Positions 34,205-42,727 are shown, counted from the first letter of the stretch. The stretch: 64,000 nucleotides of DNA from Planomicrobium okeanokoites (GCF_003428875.1 NZ_QQRS01000003.1:310001-374000), one strand, 5' to 3'. Notes: generated by a model not told the origin, from the sequence alone. Numbers and translations: made by a program.

Positions 34205-35344
34205 TCATTCAATAAAATCCAAATCAGTGATCCAGGTTGATAAATGTGTTTTGACTTCTTCGTTCAAATCCGGATGGACATTTTTCAGCAAGTCGATTTC
34301 AAACCAGCTATAGTCTTTGTTTTTAACAAAAGTATTGGTGAAGGAAGGGTGCTTCAATGTGATTTCAGAAGAATCAGGTCCGCTTTTCTTTTCCACTTCA
34401 ATTGAAAAAATAGTGCCAATTTGCCTCGCTATCTCATTTTGCCCTGACAGGAAATTGCCAAGCGAATAAATGACGAAAACCTGCCGACCGTCAGATGTTT
34501 CGATCCAAGCAGGCGGCTGCAGCACATGCGGGTGGTGGCCAAGGATGATATCTGCCCCGTTTTCAGCAGCGAATTGGGCGATGTCCGTCTGGTAAGTGTT
34601 AGGGAATGGCTGATATTCATCACCGAAATGTAAATTCAGCACAACAACTTCCGAATGTTCTTTTGCATGCTGAAGATCTGATTTGATCAATTCCTTATCA
34701 ATCCTGTTCACCAGATAATCTTTGCCGGCAGGAGTAGCTATTCCGTTCGTACCATAGGTGTACGACAGAAAAGAGAATGTAATATCATTCACAGTCATGA
34801 CTGCTGTTTCATCACGTTCTTCCTTTGAAAGGTAAGAACCTGTCCGGATCATGCCGATTGAATCCCAATAACTGGCGGCGTTTTCAATGGCGGAAATTCC
34901 ACGGTCGAGAGTGTGGTTATTCGCCATAGCGACAACGTCAACACCGGCGTCCTTCAGAGCGTCACCAACTTCATAAGGACTGTTGAACGAAGGATAGCTG
35001 GATAAACCAATTTCAGCTCCGCCTATGATGCTTTCCGAGTTGGCAATGGTGATATCGGGATTTTCCAGAAACGGTTTAACTTTCTCGAACATCGGGATAA
35101 AATCATATCCGTCCTCGGTTTTGGCTGAATCATATACTGTGCCGTGAATCAAAATATCACCCACTGCTGATAACGATACGGTCCGTGTCCGGGAAAAGCC
35201 AGGGATGGCTGGTGTCGTATTTCTTGTTTCAAAAACTGTGTCCACTGAAACAGGAGCTGCGGGAATCTTGACAGCTAAGCACCCGGCAAGCAGCAACACA
35301 CTCATCAGCGCAGAAACATAGATAAAAAAGCGAATGGGCTTCAT
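34205..35344 (-). CDS. CapA family protein (metallophosphatase fold, lipid-anchored)
   Basis: About 379 residues. A lipobox signal (MSVLLLAGC) anchors it outside; the CapA/PgsA domain shows SAVGDILIHGTVY, ITIANSESIIGG, DVVAMANNHTLDRG, NLHFGDEYQPFPNTYQ and ILGHHPHVLQP, which are calcineurin-like metal-binding motifs. PgsA is required for poly-gamma-glutamate synthesis and transport, but no pgsBC genes lie here, so the role is open. GGAGAG with 8-base spacing selects ATG 35344 over GTG 35353. Confidence 0.88.
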   Translation of the reverse strand: MKPIRFFIYVSALMSVLLLAGCLAVKIPAAPVSVDTVFETRNTTPAIPGFSRTRTVSLSAVGDILIHGTVYDSAKTEDGYDFIPMFEKVKPFLENPDITIANSESIIGGAEIGLSSYPSFNSPYEVGDALKDAGVDVVAMANNHTLDRGISAIENAASYWDSIGMIRTGSYLSKEERDETAVMTVNDITFSFLSYTYGTNGIATPAGKDYLVNRIDKELIKSDLQHAKEHSEVVVLNLHFGDEYQPFPNTYQTDIAQFAAENGADIILGHHPHVLQPPAWIETSDGRQVFVIYSLGNFLSGQNEIARQIGTIFSIEVEKKSGPDSSEITLKHPSFTNTFVKNKDYSWFEIDLLKNVHPDLNEEVKTHLSTWITDLDFIE

Positions 35345-35773
35345 CAGTATCACTCTCCAAATTATTGGATATGGTCAGTTAGGCGCATAATTCCCTTGAA
35401 GGCATGATTAGCTGCTCACGATAAAATAAAATATTATTAAAAAAAGAATATTCAAATAGATGTTTATTAATATCCTACAACATAAGTGATGCATTTACTA
35501 GTTCTTTTTATTCAAAATATCTATTTAAAAATGTAATATATAGCCAATAATACTTATATTAGAGAAAGAGAATATTAATTTCTTTTGGCTGGTTCAGTTA
35601 AAGAGGGATTTTGGCTTGAATCTGTTCCTATATGGAATCGCTGTATGTATTAGAATCTTAAAAAAGAAAGAATTTAGGAGAAACAGTTCCATTTTTTTGA
35701 AAATATAGTATACTGGAAATAATTATAGAAAATGTATATTTGATGGATGAAAGCAGGCGGAGAGGTGAGTGGA
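35345..35773. other. 429-bp AT-rich intergenic region
   Basis: Very AT-rich, between divergent capA and a small unknown gene. No coding frame or RNA structure is convincing. A -10-like TATACT at 35709-35714 with an upstream TAG may belong to the small gene. Confidence 0.5.
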
Positions 35774-36055
35774 TTGGTGGAATTAATACTGGAGATGGCA
35801 GTTGAAGTATCGTCTTATTTTTTTACACCGAAAAAGCGCTTGGAAAAGAACATCCGTCTTTTAAAGAGCGATCAGTGGTTCGCTGAATTGGAAGACGATT
35901 TCCGTTATAATCACCTTATCTGGAATAATCGAAAAGTGACCCGTTATTTGGGTTTGTCCAATAATGTAGAAAAACTCATCAAAGATGATAATGAAAAAGC
36001 GAAGTTCAAAAAGCTGCTCACTTATGAACATGTGAAATTTATTACTTCGCCATAG
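35774..36055 (+). CDS. Small conserved-looking protein of unknown function
   Basis: About 93 residues. An N-terminal segment (VELILEMAVEVSSYFF) is followed by a charged helical part (RLEKNIRLLKSDQWFAELEDD, YLGLSNNVEKLIKDDNEKAK). No known motif is recognised. The start is uncertain: TTG 35774 follows AGAGGTGAG with good spacing, but the frame is open from 35747. It ends before a strong terminator shared with convergent cysK. Confidence 0.6.
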   Translation: MVELILEMAVEVSSYFFTPKKRLEKNIRLLKSDQWFAELEDDFRYNHLIWNNRKVTRYLGLSNNVEKLIKDDNEKAKFKKLLTYEHVKFITSP

Positions 36056-36090
36056 ATTTCAGTTCCCATTGCTGTTTAATAAGAAGTTAA

Positions 36091-36126
36091 AATGCCGAAA
36101 CCTCATGGAGGTTTCGGCATTTTTAT
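36091..36126. terminator. Bidirectional terminator next to cysK
   Basis: AATGCCGAAACCTC-ATG-GAGGTTTCGGCATT followed by TTTATTTTT; a 14-bp stem between converging genes. Confidence 0.9.
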
Positions 36127-36157
36127 TTTTCTTCTATATAGAAGTGGAATCTTTTGT

Positions 36158-37078
36158 TTATTCTTCGAAAAGGTTCATGCTCAGGTAACGCTCCCCGGTA
36201 TCCGGCGCGATGCACAAAACTTTCTTTCCTGTACCGAGCCGCTTCGCAATCTCGATTGCCGCATAAATGGTGGCGCCAGCGGAAGGACCGACGAAAATAC
36301 CTTCTTCACGTGCAACCCGCCGGAATATATTGATGGCATCTTCATCTTCGATGGCAAAAATTTCATTGTAAATCTTGGTGTTCAGGATTTCAGGAATAAA
36401 GCCGGGGCTAGTTCCAACCAATTTATGTTTGCCAGGTTTGCCGCCTGATAAAACAGGGGAGCCTTTCGGTTCAACAACGGCTATATAAAGATCCGGAAGC
36501 TTTTCTTTCAATGCTTCTCCGGTACCTGTAATGGTGCCGCCAGTTCCTGCGGAAGCGACGAAGGCATCCAGCTTGCCGTCCATTTGCTCCAAAATTTCCA
36601 GAGCGGTGGTTGTTCGGTGTATATCCGGATTGGATTTGTTTTCAAATTGCTGTGGGATGAAGCTATTGGGAATCTCTGCTTGTAATTCGACAGCCTTTTT
36701 TATGGCACCTGGCATTTTTTCATGATCCGGTGTAAGGACGACTTCAGCACCGAAAGCTTTCAATAAGTTAATGCGTTCTTTTGTGGCGTTGTCTGGAAGG
36801 ACCAGAATGGCCCGATAGCCTTTGGCAGCTGCCACCATAGCAAGACCGATTCCGGTATTGCCGCTGGTCGGCTCGATGATCGTAGCGCCCTCTCCGATAA
36901 TACCTTGTTCTTCTGCATTTTTGATCATATTAAAGGCTGCGCGGTCTTTGACGCTTTTGGAAGGATTGAACATCTCCAATTTGACGTAAACGTCAGCGGC
37001 ACCGGCTGGCACTATTCTATTCAATTTTACGACAGGTGTATCCCCGATCAAATCAGTTATATTATCTACTGGTTTCAT
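36158..37078 (-). CDS. cysK: Cysteine synthase (O-acetylserine sulfhydrylase)
   Basis: A PLP enzyme making L-cysteine from O-acetylserine and sulfide. About 306 residues; the PLP lysine is in PSKSVKDRAA, substrate loop TSGNTGIGLAM, phosphate cup GTGGTITGTGE, and the C-terminal GERYLSMNLFEE is typical. The frame is open from TTG 37090; ATG 37078 is chosen because it aligns with known CysK starts (ITDLIGDTP). No T-box or S-box leader was seen upstream; CymR control is possible but not shown. Confidence 0.92.
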   Translation of the reverse strand: MKPVDNITDLIGDTPVVKLNRIVPAGAADVYVKLEMFNPSKSVKDRAAFNMIKNAEEQGIIGEGATIIEPTSGNTGIGLAMVAAAKGYRAILVLPDNATKERINLLKAFGAEVVLTPDHEKMPGAIKKAVELQAEIPNSFIPQQFENKSNPDIHRTTTALEILEQMDGKLDAFVASAGTGGTITGTGEALKEKLPDLYIAVVEPKGSPVLSGGKPGKHKLVGTSPGFIPEILNTKIYNEIFAIEDEDAINIFRRVAREEGIFVGPSAGATIYAAIEIAKRLGTGKKVLCIAPDTGERYLSMNLFEE

Positions 37079-37315
37079 AACTTCAAACAACCTTTCCTCA
37101 GTTATTAATTGTATGGAATCCTCTAATTGTAGTATACCTCTACTAAACCCGACAAATCCTATGGTTTATAAATCAGATTAATTCGGGGCAGAAGCGTTAA
37201 TTTAGAAATTAGACCTATGAAAAAATAAAAAGTTGTGACTTTTGATTAATTAATATACCTTTATTTGTTAATTAATAGTATACTAGATTCAATAAATGAA
37301 TCGGAGGCGCTTAAT

Positions 37316-38752
37316 ATGATCAATACTCCTGAATTGGTGGATTCCTTGGTTCTGGACATGGATGCACATGAGTTGGCGCAATTAATCAAAGAAAAGAAAA
37401 TTTCTTCCCGTAAAGCCCTGGAAATCTATATAGAGCATTTAAAGAAGAATAACTCTTCGGTAAATTGCCTGGTTGAAGATCGCTTTGAAGATGCTTTGCT
37501 GGAAGCTGATAACGTCGACCGCCAGATTGCAAAAGGTCAAATTCAAGGAGCCTTACTAGGTGTCCCGATCAGCATGAAAGAAGCATTCGATGTCAGTGGC
37601 ATGAAAACTACAGGCGGATTGCTGCGGAGAAAAGGGAAGAAGATGGCTAAAGACGCTGAAGTGGTAGGAAAACTTCGGGCGGAGGGTGCCATCATTTTAG
37701 GCAAGAGCAACACCCCGGAACTGTGTTTTTGCCAGGAAACCGACAATAAACTATATGGCAGAACAAATAATCCCCGGGATTTGAAAAGGACGGCTGGAGG
37801 TTCGAGCGGCGGAGAAGCGGCACTTATCGCAATGGGCGGCGCAGCTGCAGGGCTTGGCTCAGATATTGGAGGTTCCATCCGGTTTCCGAGCCATTTCAAT
37901 GGCGTAATCGGTTTTAAATCAGGGAAGGGCCAAGTCTCGCAAGACGGAAGCTATCCTGAGGTGAAGCAGGAACTGCAGGAAAGGATGCTTGGCATCGGCC
38001 CGATTGCAAAAAGTGTAAGAGACGCAAGGCTGATATATAATATCGTAGCCAGAAACCCCGCAGTCTATAGAAACATCGACAGCTTCACCATCAATGTGCT
38101 TCCGGATTCGAATTATCCATTGGGTGAGGCTACCCGTAAAATGCTTGATGCTATTTTCCAACAACTTTCTCCGGAATTTGAAGTGGAAAGGGAAATGCCT
38201 CCGTATTTTGGTGATTCAGCAACGGTGTGGCAGGAAATCATGTCAATTGATGGAGCTGGGGATGCAAGGAAAGAAGCTTATGGGGGAAGCTCGGGGAGTT
38301 TATATAATTCTTACATTAAAGAACGCATGACAGGTAATTCGGAAGTTCACCGGTACCTGTCGTGGGCTTTAATCGGCGCTTCATTATTCAAACCATCCGA
38401 CAAGCGGCTGGAAAAAATTCGAGAGTTTTTACAGCATGGCGATCATATTCTGGAGCATTACCTGAAAGAACGAATTCTAATTATGCCGGTTTATCATAAA
38501 ACAGCGCCTAGGCATGGTGTTGTTTACCGCGAAATATTCTCGATACGGAAAACTTTCCGCCAATACATGCCATATGTCGCTTACGCGAATACATGGGGCT
38601 TGCCTTCTTTAACGATACCGCTTGGTTCCGACGATAAAGGATTACCGATCGGCATCCAGTTGATCAGCCGCAACGGCAATGAGGAGGCGCTGTTCCAATT
38701 GGGGGAATGGCTGGAACAACGATTTGAAACGTATAAACGTGCTATCTTATAG
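37316..38752 (+). CDS. Amidase signature family hydrolase
   Basis: About 478 residues with the Ser-cisSer-Lys triad: Lys in GVPISMKEAFDV, the Gly/Ser block AGGSSGGEAALIA, and the nucleophile Ser in GSDIGGSIRFPSHFNG. The C-terminal GLPIGIQLISRNGNEEALF is typical. It hydrolyses a carboxamide or related amide; it is not GatA, judged by divergent flanking sequence and absence of gatC/gatB. GGAGGCG with 6-base spacing sets ATG 37316. Divergent from cysK. Confidence 0.88.
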   Translation: MINTPELVDSLVLDMDAHELAQLIKEKKISSRKALEIYIEHLKKNNSSVNCLVEDRFEDALLEADNVDRQIAKGQIQGALLGVPISMKEAFDVSGMKTTGGLLRRKGKKMAKDAEVVGKLRAEGAIILGKSNTPELCFCQETDNKLYGRTNNPRDLKRTAGGSSGGEAALIAMGGAAAGLGSDIGGSIRFPSHFNGVIGFKSGKGQVSQDGSYPEVKQELQERMLGIGPIAKSVRDARLIYNIVARNPAVYRNIDSFTINVLPDSNYPLGEATRKMLDAIFQQLSPEFEVEREMPPYFGDSATVWQEIMSIDGAGDARKEAYGGSSGSLYNSYIKERMTGNSEVHRYLSWALIGASLFKPSDKRLEKIREFLQHGDHILEHYLKERILIMPVYHKTAPRHGVVYREIFSIRKTFRQYMPYVAYANTWGLPSLTIPLGSDDKGLPIGIQLISRNGNEEALFQLGEWLEQRFETYKRAIL

Positions 38753-38759
38753 AAGAAAC

Positions 38760-38797
38760 TTAAAACCTGCATCCTTTCAAAAAGGTGCAGGTTTTTG
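38760..38797. terminator. Terminator after the amidase gene
   Basis: AAAACCTGCA(T)CCTTT-CAA-AAAGGTGCAGGTTTTT, a long stem with T-run on plus and T-run on minus. Confidence 0.9.
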
Positions 38798-38805
38798 CGC
38801 TTTAG

Positions 38806-39357
38806 TCATTGCTTCCCACGGACGAGGGCTCTGACGGCTTTATAAAGGAGTATGCTGAAGCCCGCAAGCAAGCCATACCCGATCAAAATGATCAACATCG
38901 GCACATACGCGGGTGCCTGGCCGGAATCAGTCGACATGCCGGCTAAAAATAACGGCATGATTGGCAGCATAACAACACCCGGACCCGTTGAAACCAATAG
39001 AAGAATGGATGGTATTAGAATGAACCATGGCCAGATGGGTTTATTATCTCCAGGCGCTTTCACAGCGGGGGCAGTGTCATTCACTTTTCCAAAAGTTTCT
39101 TCATGCAGATCCATAGACTGATTGCGCTGATTTTTGATGGACTTATAAGCGCTTTTGATTATCCAAAAAATCAGTATGGATATACTCACGGGTATGGCTG
39201 TAAAAAGCATGGATAAAAAGCTGACTTCATCTGGTTTCCAAAAAGGCATTGTTGCCAGAAGCAAAGCAAAAGGGGCTACAGATATGAATAGGATGATTCC
39301 CCCAATCAAAATAACCCAGGAGAGGATTATTCCGCTTGAACCGTTTGATGTTTTCAT
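38806..39357 (-). CDS. Four-helix membrane protein with internal duplication
   Basis: About 183 residues made of two similar halves, each with a long helix pair joined by a short extracytoplasmic loop and a basic end: VAPFALLLATMPFW...FWIIKSAYKSIKN and TGPGVVMLPIMPLFL...LLYKAVRALVRGK. A hydrophilic linker separates the halves. Function is unknown. AAGGAA with 8-base spacing selects ATG 39357. Confidence 0.72.
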   Translation of the reverse strand: MKTSNGSSGIILSWVILIGGIILFISVAPFALLLATMPFWKPDEVSFLSMLFTAIPVSISILIFWIIKSAYKSIKNQRNQSMDLHEETFGKVNDTAPAVKAPGDNKPIWPWFILIPSILLLVSTGPGVVMLPIMPLFLAGMSTDSGQAPAYVPMLIILIGYGLLAGFSILLYKAVRALVRGKQ

Positions 39358-39417
39358 ATGAATGGTTCCTTTCAATATATTCAAAATTCAATCTCTATTA
39401 TATTTCACGGGAATACA

Positions 39418-39456
39418 AAAAAGAATCACCCCCAGAAAATTATTCTGAAGGTGATC
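39418..39456 (-). terminator. Terminator of the 29-codon membrane peptide gene
   Basis: On the minus strand ATCACCTTCAGA-N7-TCTGGGGGTGAT (with G-T pairs) is followed by TCTTTTTT. Confidence 0.8.
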
Positions 39457-39477
39457 CGAGAGTGATGGATGAAGAAA

Positions 39478-39567
39478 TTAAGTGCTTAAAAACTGAACAA
39501 AAGTATAAACTGCGACAGCCAGTAATATGACCGCACCAATGAGATAAATTATTAAAGCGTTTTTCAA
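39478..39567 (-). CDS. 29-residue single-helix membrane peptide
   Basis: A tiny gene with a strong ribosome site (AGGAGG, 6 bases) before TTG 39567 and a stop at 39478, followed by its own terminator. The peptide begins MKNALIIYLIGAVILL and continues VAVYTFVQFLST: one membrane helix with a short polar N-terminus. It resembles small regulatory or subunit-stabilising membrane peptides in size only. It is divergent from the subtilisin gene. Confidence 0.65.
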   Translation of the reverse strand: MKNALIIYLIGAVILLAVAVYTFVQFLST

Positions 39568-39920
39568 GTTTAGCCTCCTGTGTCTTGCAGCATTAACGTT
39601 AATGATAAAGTATGTAATTTGTGTCTTAGGGTATATAAGAGAACTACTACACTGTAACAAAGTTACCATTATATTTCGAATAACTCACATTATTACAAGA
39701 AAGATGTTTTTTCTATTGAATAACTGCTAACAATCGAATTTAGGTTAATTTACCTATAAAGAAGTCCTGTTGTTCAAAACCAGCCAGAATTCGACAATTT
39801 TTTTCCCAATTACGCATCCTCGTTTCTTCTGCTAACGTTAGGTGTGTGGCAAGGAGATTGCGGGACGCCGCATCACCGGGATTTGCCATAAAAAACATTT
39901 AGGGATAAGGAGATTGATGT
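39568..39920. promoter_or_regulatory. 353-bp control region upstream of the subtilisin gene
   Basis: No gene is present. Several palindromes stand out: CATTAACGTTAATG (39591-39604), GTAACAAAGTTAC (39654-39666), AGGTTAATTTACCT (39742-39755, one mismatch pair) and CTAACGTTAG (39832-39841). The 8-mer TAACGTTA occurs twice, 239 bases apart. These are candidate operators for the neighbouring RRNPP-type regulator or for general stationary-phase regulators. A PlcR-type box (TATGNAN4TNCATA) was not found. Confidence 0.5.
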
Positions 39921-41189
39921 ATGAAGAAATCAGGAAAGATTTTCACAACAGCCATGTTGGCGGTCACTTTGATGATGCCGGCTATGGGCGTAAGCGCCAA
40001 TGAAGGAAACGCGGCAGACAATGGGAATGGCAATGAAAAATTCCGGGTACTGGTTGATTCAGGCAATCAGAAAAACCTGAATAACATTAAAGAGCAATAT
40101 GGGGTCCATTGGGATTTCGCGGCTGAAGGTTTTACGACCGAGATGAATGAAAAGCAATTCAATGCATTGCAAAAAAACAAGAACATTACAATAGAAAAGG
40201 TTCCAGAACTTGAAATTGCCACTGCTACGGATCAGCCGGAAGCAAAGTATTCTGCAATGGCAGCTTCACAATCGACTCCATGGGGCATCAAAGCAATTTA
40301 TAATAATAGCAGCATTACTAAAACAAGCGGAGGCGCAGGAATCAATATTGCCGTGCTTGATACTGGAGTCAATACAAACCACCCGGACCTTCGTAATAAT
40401 GTGGAGCAATGTAAAGATTTCACAGTAGGTACATCATATACGAATAACAGCTGTACAGATCGTCAGGGGCATGGCACACATGTTGCCGGATCGGCACTGG
40501 CTGACGGCGGTACGGGAAGCGGCGTTTACGGTGTAGCACCGGATGCTGACCTTTGGGCGTACAAAGTATTAGGTGATGACGGATCAGGATACGCTGATGA
40601 CATCGCAGCAGCAATCCGCCATGCGGGAGACCAGGCTTCGGCTCTTGGAACTAAAGTTGTCATCAATATGTCGCTGGGTTCTTCGGGAGAAAGCAGCTTG
40701 ATCACGAACGCGGTAAACTATGCATACAATAAAGGTGTACTTGTGATTGCAGCAGCAGGAAACTCAGGTCCTTACCAGGGATCGATCGGATATCCTGGTG
40801 CACTTGTCAACGCAGTGGCTGTAGCGGCTCTGGAGAATACGGTTCAAAACGGAACTTACCGTGTTGCAGACTTCTCTTCACGCGGATATAGCTGGACTGA
40901 CGGAGACTATTCAATCCAAAAAGGCGATGTGGAAATCTCAGCTCCAGGAGCGGCGATCTATTCCACTTGGTATGATGGCGGATACGCTACAATCAGCGGT
41001 ACGTCTATGGCTTCACCACATGCTGCAGGTTTAGCGGCTAAAATCTGGGCGCAGTATCCTTCGGCATCAAATGTTGATGTAAGAGGAGAATTGCAGTACC
41101 GCGCATACGAAAACGATATCCTATCCGGTTATGGTGCCGGTTATGGCGATGATTATGCGTCAGGTTTCGGTTTTGCCACTGTGCAATAA
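39921..41189 (+). CDS. Secreted subtilisin-like serine protease (S41/S39 type)
   Basis: A 422-residue prepro-subtilase: signal peptide (to about Ala26), an I9-type propeptide (VLVDSGNQKNL, FTTEMNEKQFNAL) and a mature S8 domain starting near SQSTPWGIKAIY. The triad is Asp147 (VLDTGV), His184 (GHGTHVAG) and Ser362 (GTSMASPH), with oxyanion Asn281 (AAAGNSG). Cys164 and Cys178 probably form a disulfide. The mature sequence strongly resembles the cold-active subtilisins S41/S39 of Antarctic Bacillus as I remember them. AAGGAG with 6-8 bases precedes the ATG. An HTH-TPR regulator and a pro-peptide gene follow. Confidence 0.95.
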   Translation: MKKSGKIFTTAMLAVTLMMPAMGVSANEGNAADNGNGNEKFRVLVDSGNQKNLNNIKEQYGVHWDFAAEGFTTEMNEKQFNALQKNKNITIEKVPELEIATATDQPEAKYSAMAASQSTPWGIKAIYNNSSITKTSGGAGINIAVLDTGVNTNHPDLRNNVEQCKDFTVGTSYTNNSCTDRQGHGTHVAGSALADGGTGSGVYGVAPDADLWAYKVLGDDGSGYADDIAAAIRHAGDQASALGTKVVINMSLGSSGESSLITNAVNYAYNKGVLVIAAAGNSGPYQGSIGYPGALVNAVAVAALENTVQNGTYRVADFSSRGYSWTDGDYSIQKGDVEISAPGAAIYSTWYDGGYATISGTSMASPHAAGLAAKIWAQYPSASNVDVRGELQYRAYENDILSGYGAGYGDDYASGFGFATVQ

Positions 41190-41210
41190 TCGGTATTCCA
41201 ACAGCAAGGG

Positions 41211-41241
41211 CAGTTCCGGCTATAAGCCGGGGCTGTTTTTT
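41211..41241 (+). terminator. Terminator of the subtilisin gene
   Basis: CAGTTCCGGC-TATAA-GCCGGGGCTG followed by TTTTTT. The regulator gene starts 39 bases later, so it needs its own promoter or read-through. Confidence 0.85.
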
Positions 41242-41242
41242 A

Positions 41243-41251
41243 TGGTATTAT
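41243..41251 (+). promoter_or_regulatory. Possible extended -10 promoter of the RRNPP regulator
   Basis: TGGTATTAT (TG-N-TATTAT) at 41243-41251 lies directly behind the subtilisin terminator; no good -35 is visible. The gap to the start codon is 28 bases. Confidence 0.4.
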
Positions 41252-41279
41252 TTAATTAATCTGAAAGAAGGGTGAGGCT

Positions 41280-42509
41280 ATGAATATTGGTTCTGTGATA
41301 AAGTATTACCGCTCCAAAAACAATATGACACAATCCCAATTGGCTGATGGCATCTGCTCTATTTCCCATCTCAGTAAAATTGAATCGAATACCTATACGC
41401 CGCATGAATCGACGATTGAAGCACTGCTCCTGAAGATGGGGGTTCAATGGAAAAAAGAAATAGCCAAAAGAAGCCGGCTGGAACGCCAGTTGAATGATTT
41501 CGTCACATGCTCTTTGCACTACGATTTGGACGAAATGAAACTTCAATACGAAAAATTGCAATTGGACAATGATTATATCCAGTCGACGGATCTGGTCAAT
41601 CAATATGAACTGTATAAGTTCCGTTATTATCTATACATAAAAGATCAAACTCGTGCGGATCGGCAAAAAGCTATGCTGGAACGGATGAAGAATTCCTTCA
41701 CTGAGGCTGAAACCTGGATGCACCAACTTTTTCTGTCACTGTACTATACTATGGCCAATAAAAAAGAGCTTGCGATGGAATATGTCAATTCGCTGGATGG
41801 CGGAATCCAAAGTATTCCACAGAAATTCGAAGGGGAGTTCTATTACCAGAAGGCACGTTTGCTGATCATGCATGAACAATACGAATTGTCGGCCCATTTT
41901 GCTGAACTCTCGGTACAGTATTTCAAGTTGAATTATAATTACATCCGTCTGCTCCACGCCCAGCTGCTGTTGGCGATCAATTATATGCGGCGCAACCTGC
42001 TGGTACAGGCGGCTGGTATTTTTGAAGTGCTGAAACGCAATACCAGACTGACAGACCAGCAGGAACTCTATCATCAAACTTTGTATAATTTTGCTGAATT
42101 GCTGAAAACCCGTCACGATCATAATCAGGCGTTTGATTTGCTGACCGAATTACATGATATCCTGCCAAAAGATACATATTTTTATAAAGCGGTGCTTGTA
42201 AGCCTTATTGAAACAGCGGTGGAAGTAGGCGCAGATGCATGGAATTATGTGCGTGAACTGCGAGAGCTGGCTGCTGGTCCGGAGGATGAATACTTTTTGT
42301 TATACTTAAACTATTTCGAGAAACGAAATTTTTCCCAACCAGACCTTTTGGCTTATTCAGAGGAAAAAATGTTCCCATTTTTCAGAAAACATGGTTACAT
42401 AAGAGAAAGTAAAAAAATCGCATTAGAACTGGCTGAGCACTTTAAAAGTGCTAAGCAATGGGAAAAGGCGATGTACTATCAATCCTATTACGATAGAAAT
42501 GGAGGTTGA
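41280..42509 (+). CDS. RRNPP-family (NprR/PlcR-like) HTH-TPR quorum-sensing regulator
   Basis: A 409-residue regulator. Residues about 5-58 are an XRE-type helix-turn-helix (VIKYYRSKNNMTQSQLADG, SISHLSKIESNTY); the remainder is all-helical and TPR-like (LFLSLYYTMANKKELAMEY, YYQKARLLIMHEQYELSAHF, AMYYQSYYDRNGG). Length and layout match NprR and PlcR, cytosolic receptors that bind a re-imported signalling peptide and control protease genes. The stop lies six bases before the start of a 53-codon secreted pro-peptide, the classical receptor/pro-peptide arrangement. The target is probably the upstream subtilisin; this is inference. Confidence 0.88.
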   Translation: MNIGSVIKYYRSKNNMTQSQLADGICSISHLSKIESNTYTPHESTIEALLLKMGVQWKKEIAKRSRLERQLNDFVTCSLHYDLDEMKLQYEKLQLDNDYIQSTDLVNQYELYKFRYYLYIKDQTRADRQKAMLERMKNSFTEAETWMHQLFLSLYYTMANKKELAMEYVNSLDGGIQSIPQKFEGEFYYQKARLLIMHEQYELSAHFAELSVQYFKLNYNYIRLLHAQLLLAINYMRRNLLVQAAGIFEVLKRNTRLTDQQELYHQTLYNFAELLKTRHDHNQAFDLLTELHDILPKDTYFYKAVLVSLIETAVEVGADAWNYVRELRELAAGPEDEYFLLYLNYFEKRNFSQPDLLAYSEEKMFPFFRKHGYIRESKKIALELAEHFKSAKQWEKAMYYQSYYDRNGG

Positions 42510-42515
42510 ATTTAT

Positions 42516-42677
42516 ATGAAGAAAGGGAAATTGATTTTATTGACTGGATTGGCTGTGGCCATGATGGCCATGGGAGCATGGGCTCCAACAGCTTCACAGG
42601 TGGATCATTCAGATGCAGTCGTCGCTTCCGGCGGCGTGCAGGAAAGCACAATCCCGACTATTTTACCTCCCCTGTAA
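42516..42677 (+). CDS. Secreted signalling pro-peptide (NprX/PapR/Phr-like)
   Basis: A 53-codon gene with GGAGG (42501-42505, inside the end of the regulator gene) 10 bases before ATG 42516. The product has a basic N-terminus (MKKGK), a hydrophobic core (LILLTGLAVAMMAMGAWA), a probable signal peptidase site near Ala23 or Ser27, then a polar stretch ending ...VQESTIPTILPPL. This is the design of RRNPP pro-peptides, where a C-terminal 5-10-mer is released outside and imported by an Opp permease. The mature signal is likely within STIPTILPPL. A strong terminator follows. Confidence 0.78.
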   Translation: MKKGKLILLTGLAVAMMAMGAWAPTASQVDHSDAVVASGGVQESTIPTILPPL

Positions 42678-42695
42678 AATAGCGGATTGTTCCAA

Positions 42696-42727
42696 AGCTC
42701 CCGGCCTAGGCCCCGGGAGCTTTTTTG
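42696..42727 (+). terminator. Terminator of the regulator/pro-peptide operon
   Basis: AGCTCCCGG-CCTAGGCC-CCGGGAGCT followed by TTTTT; very GC-rich stem. Confidence 0.9.

Noticed and set aside
36158-37200. T-box or S-box riboswitch upstream of cysK
   Set aside because: The leader is short and AT-rich; no T-box motif (TGGNACC type) or SAM-I core was found.
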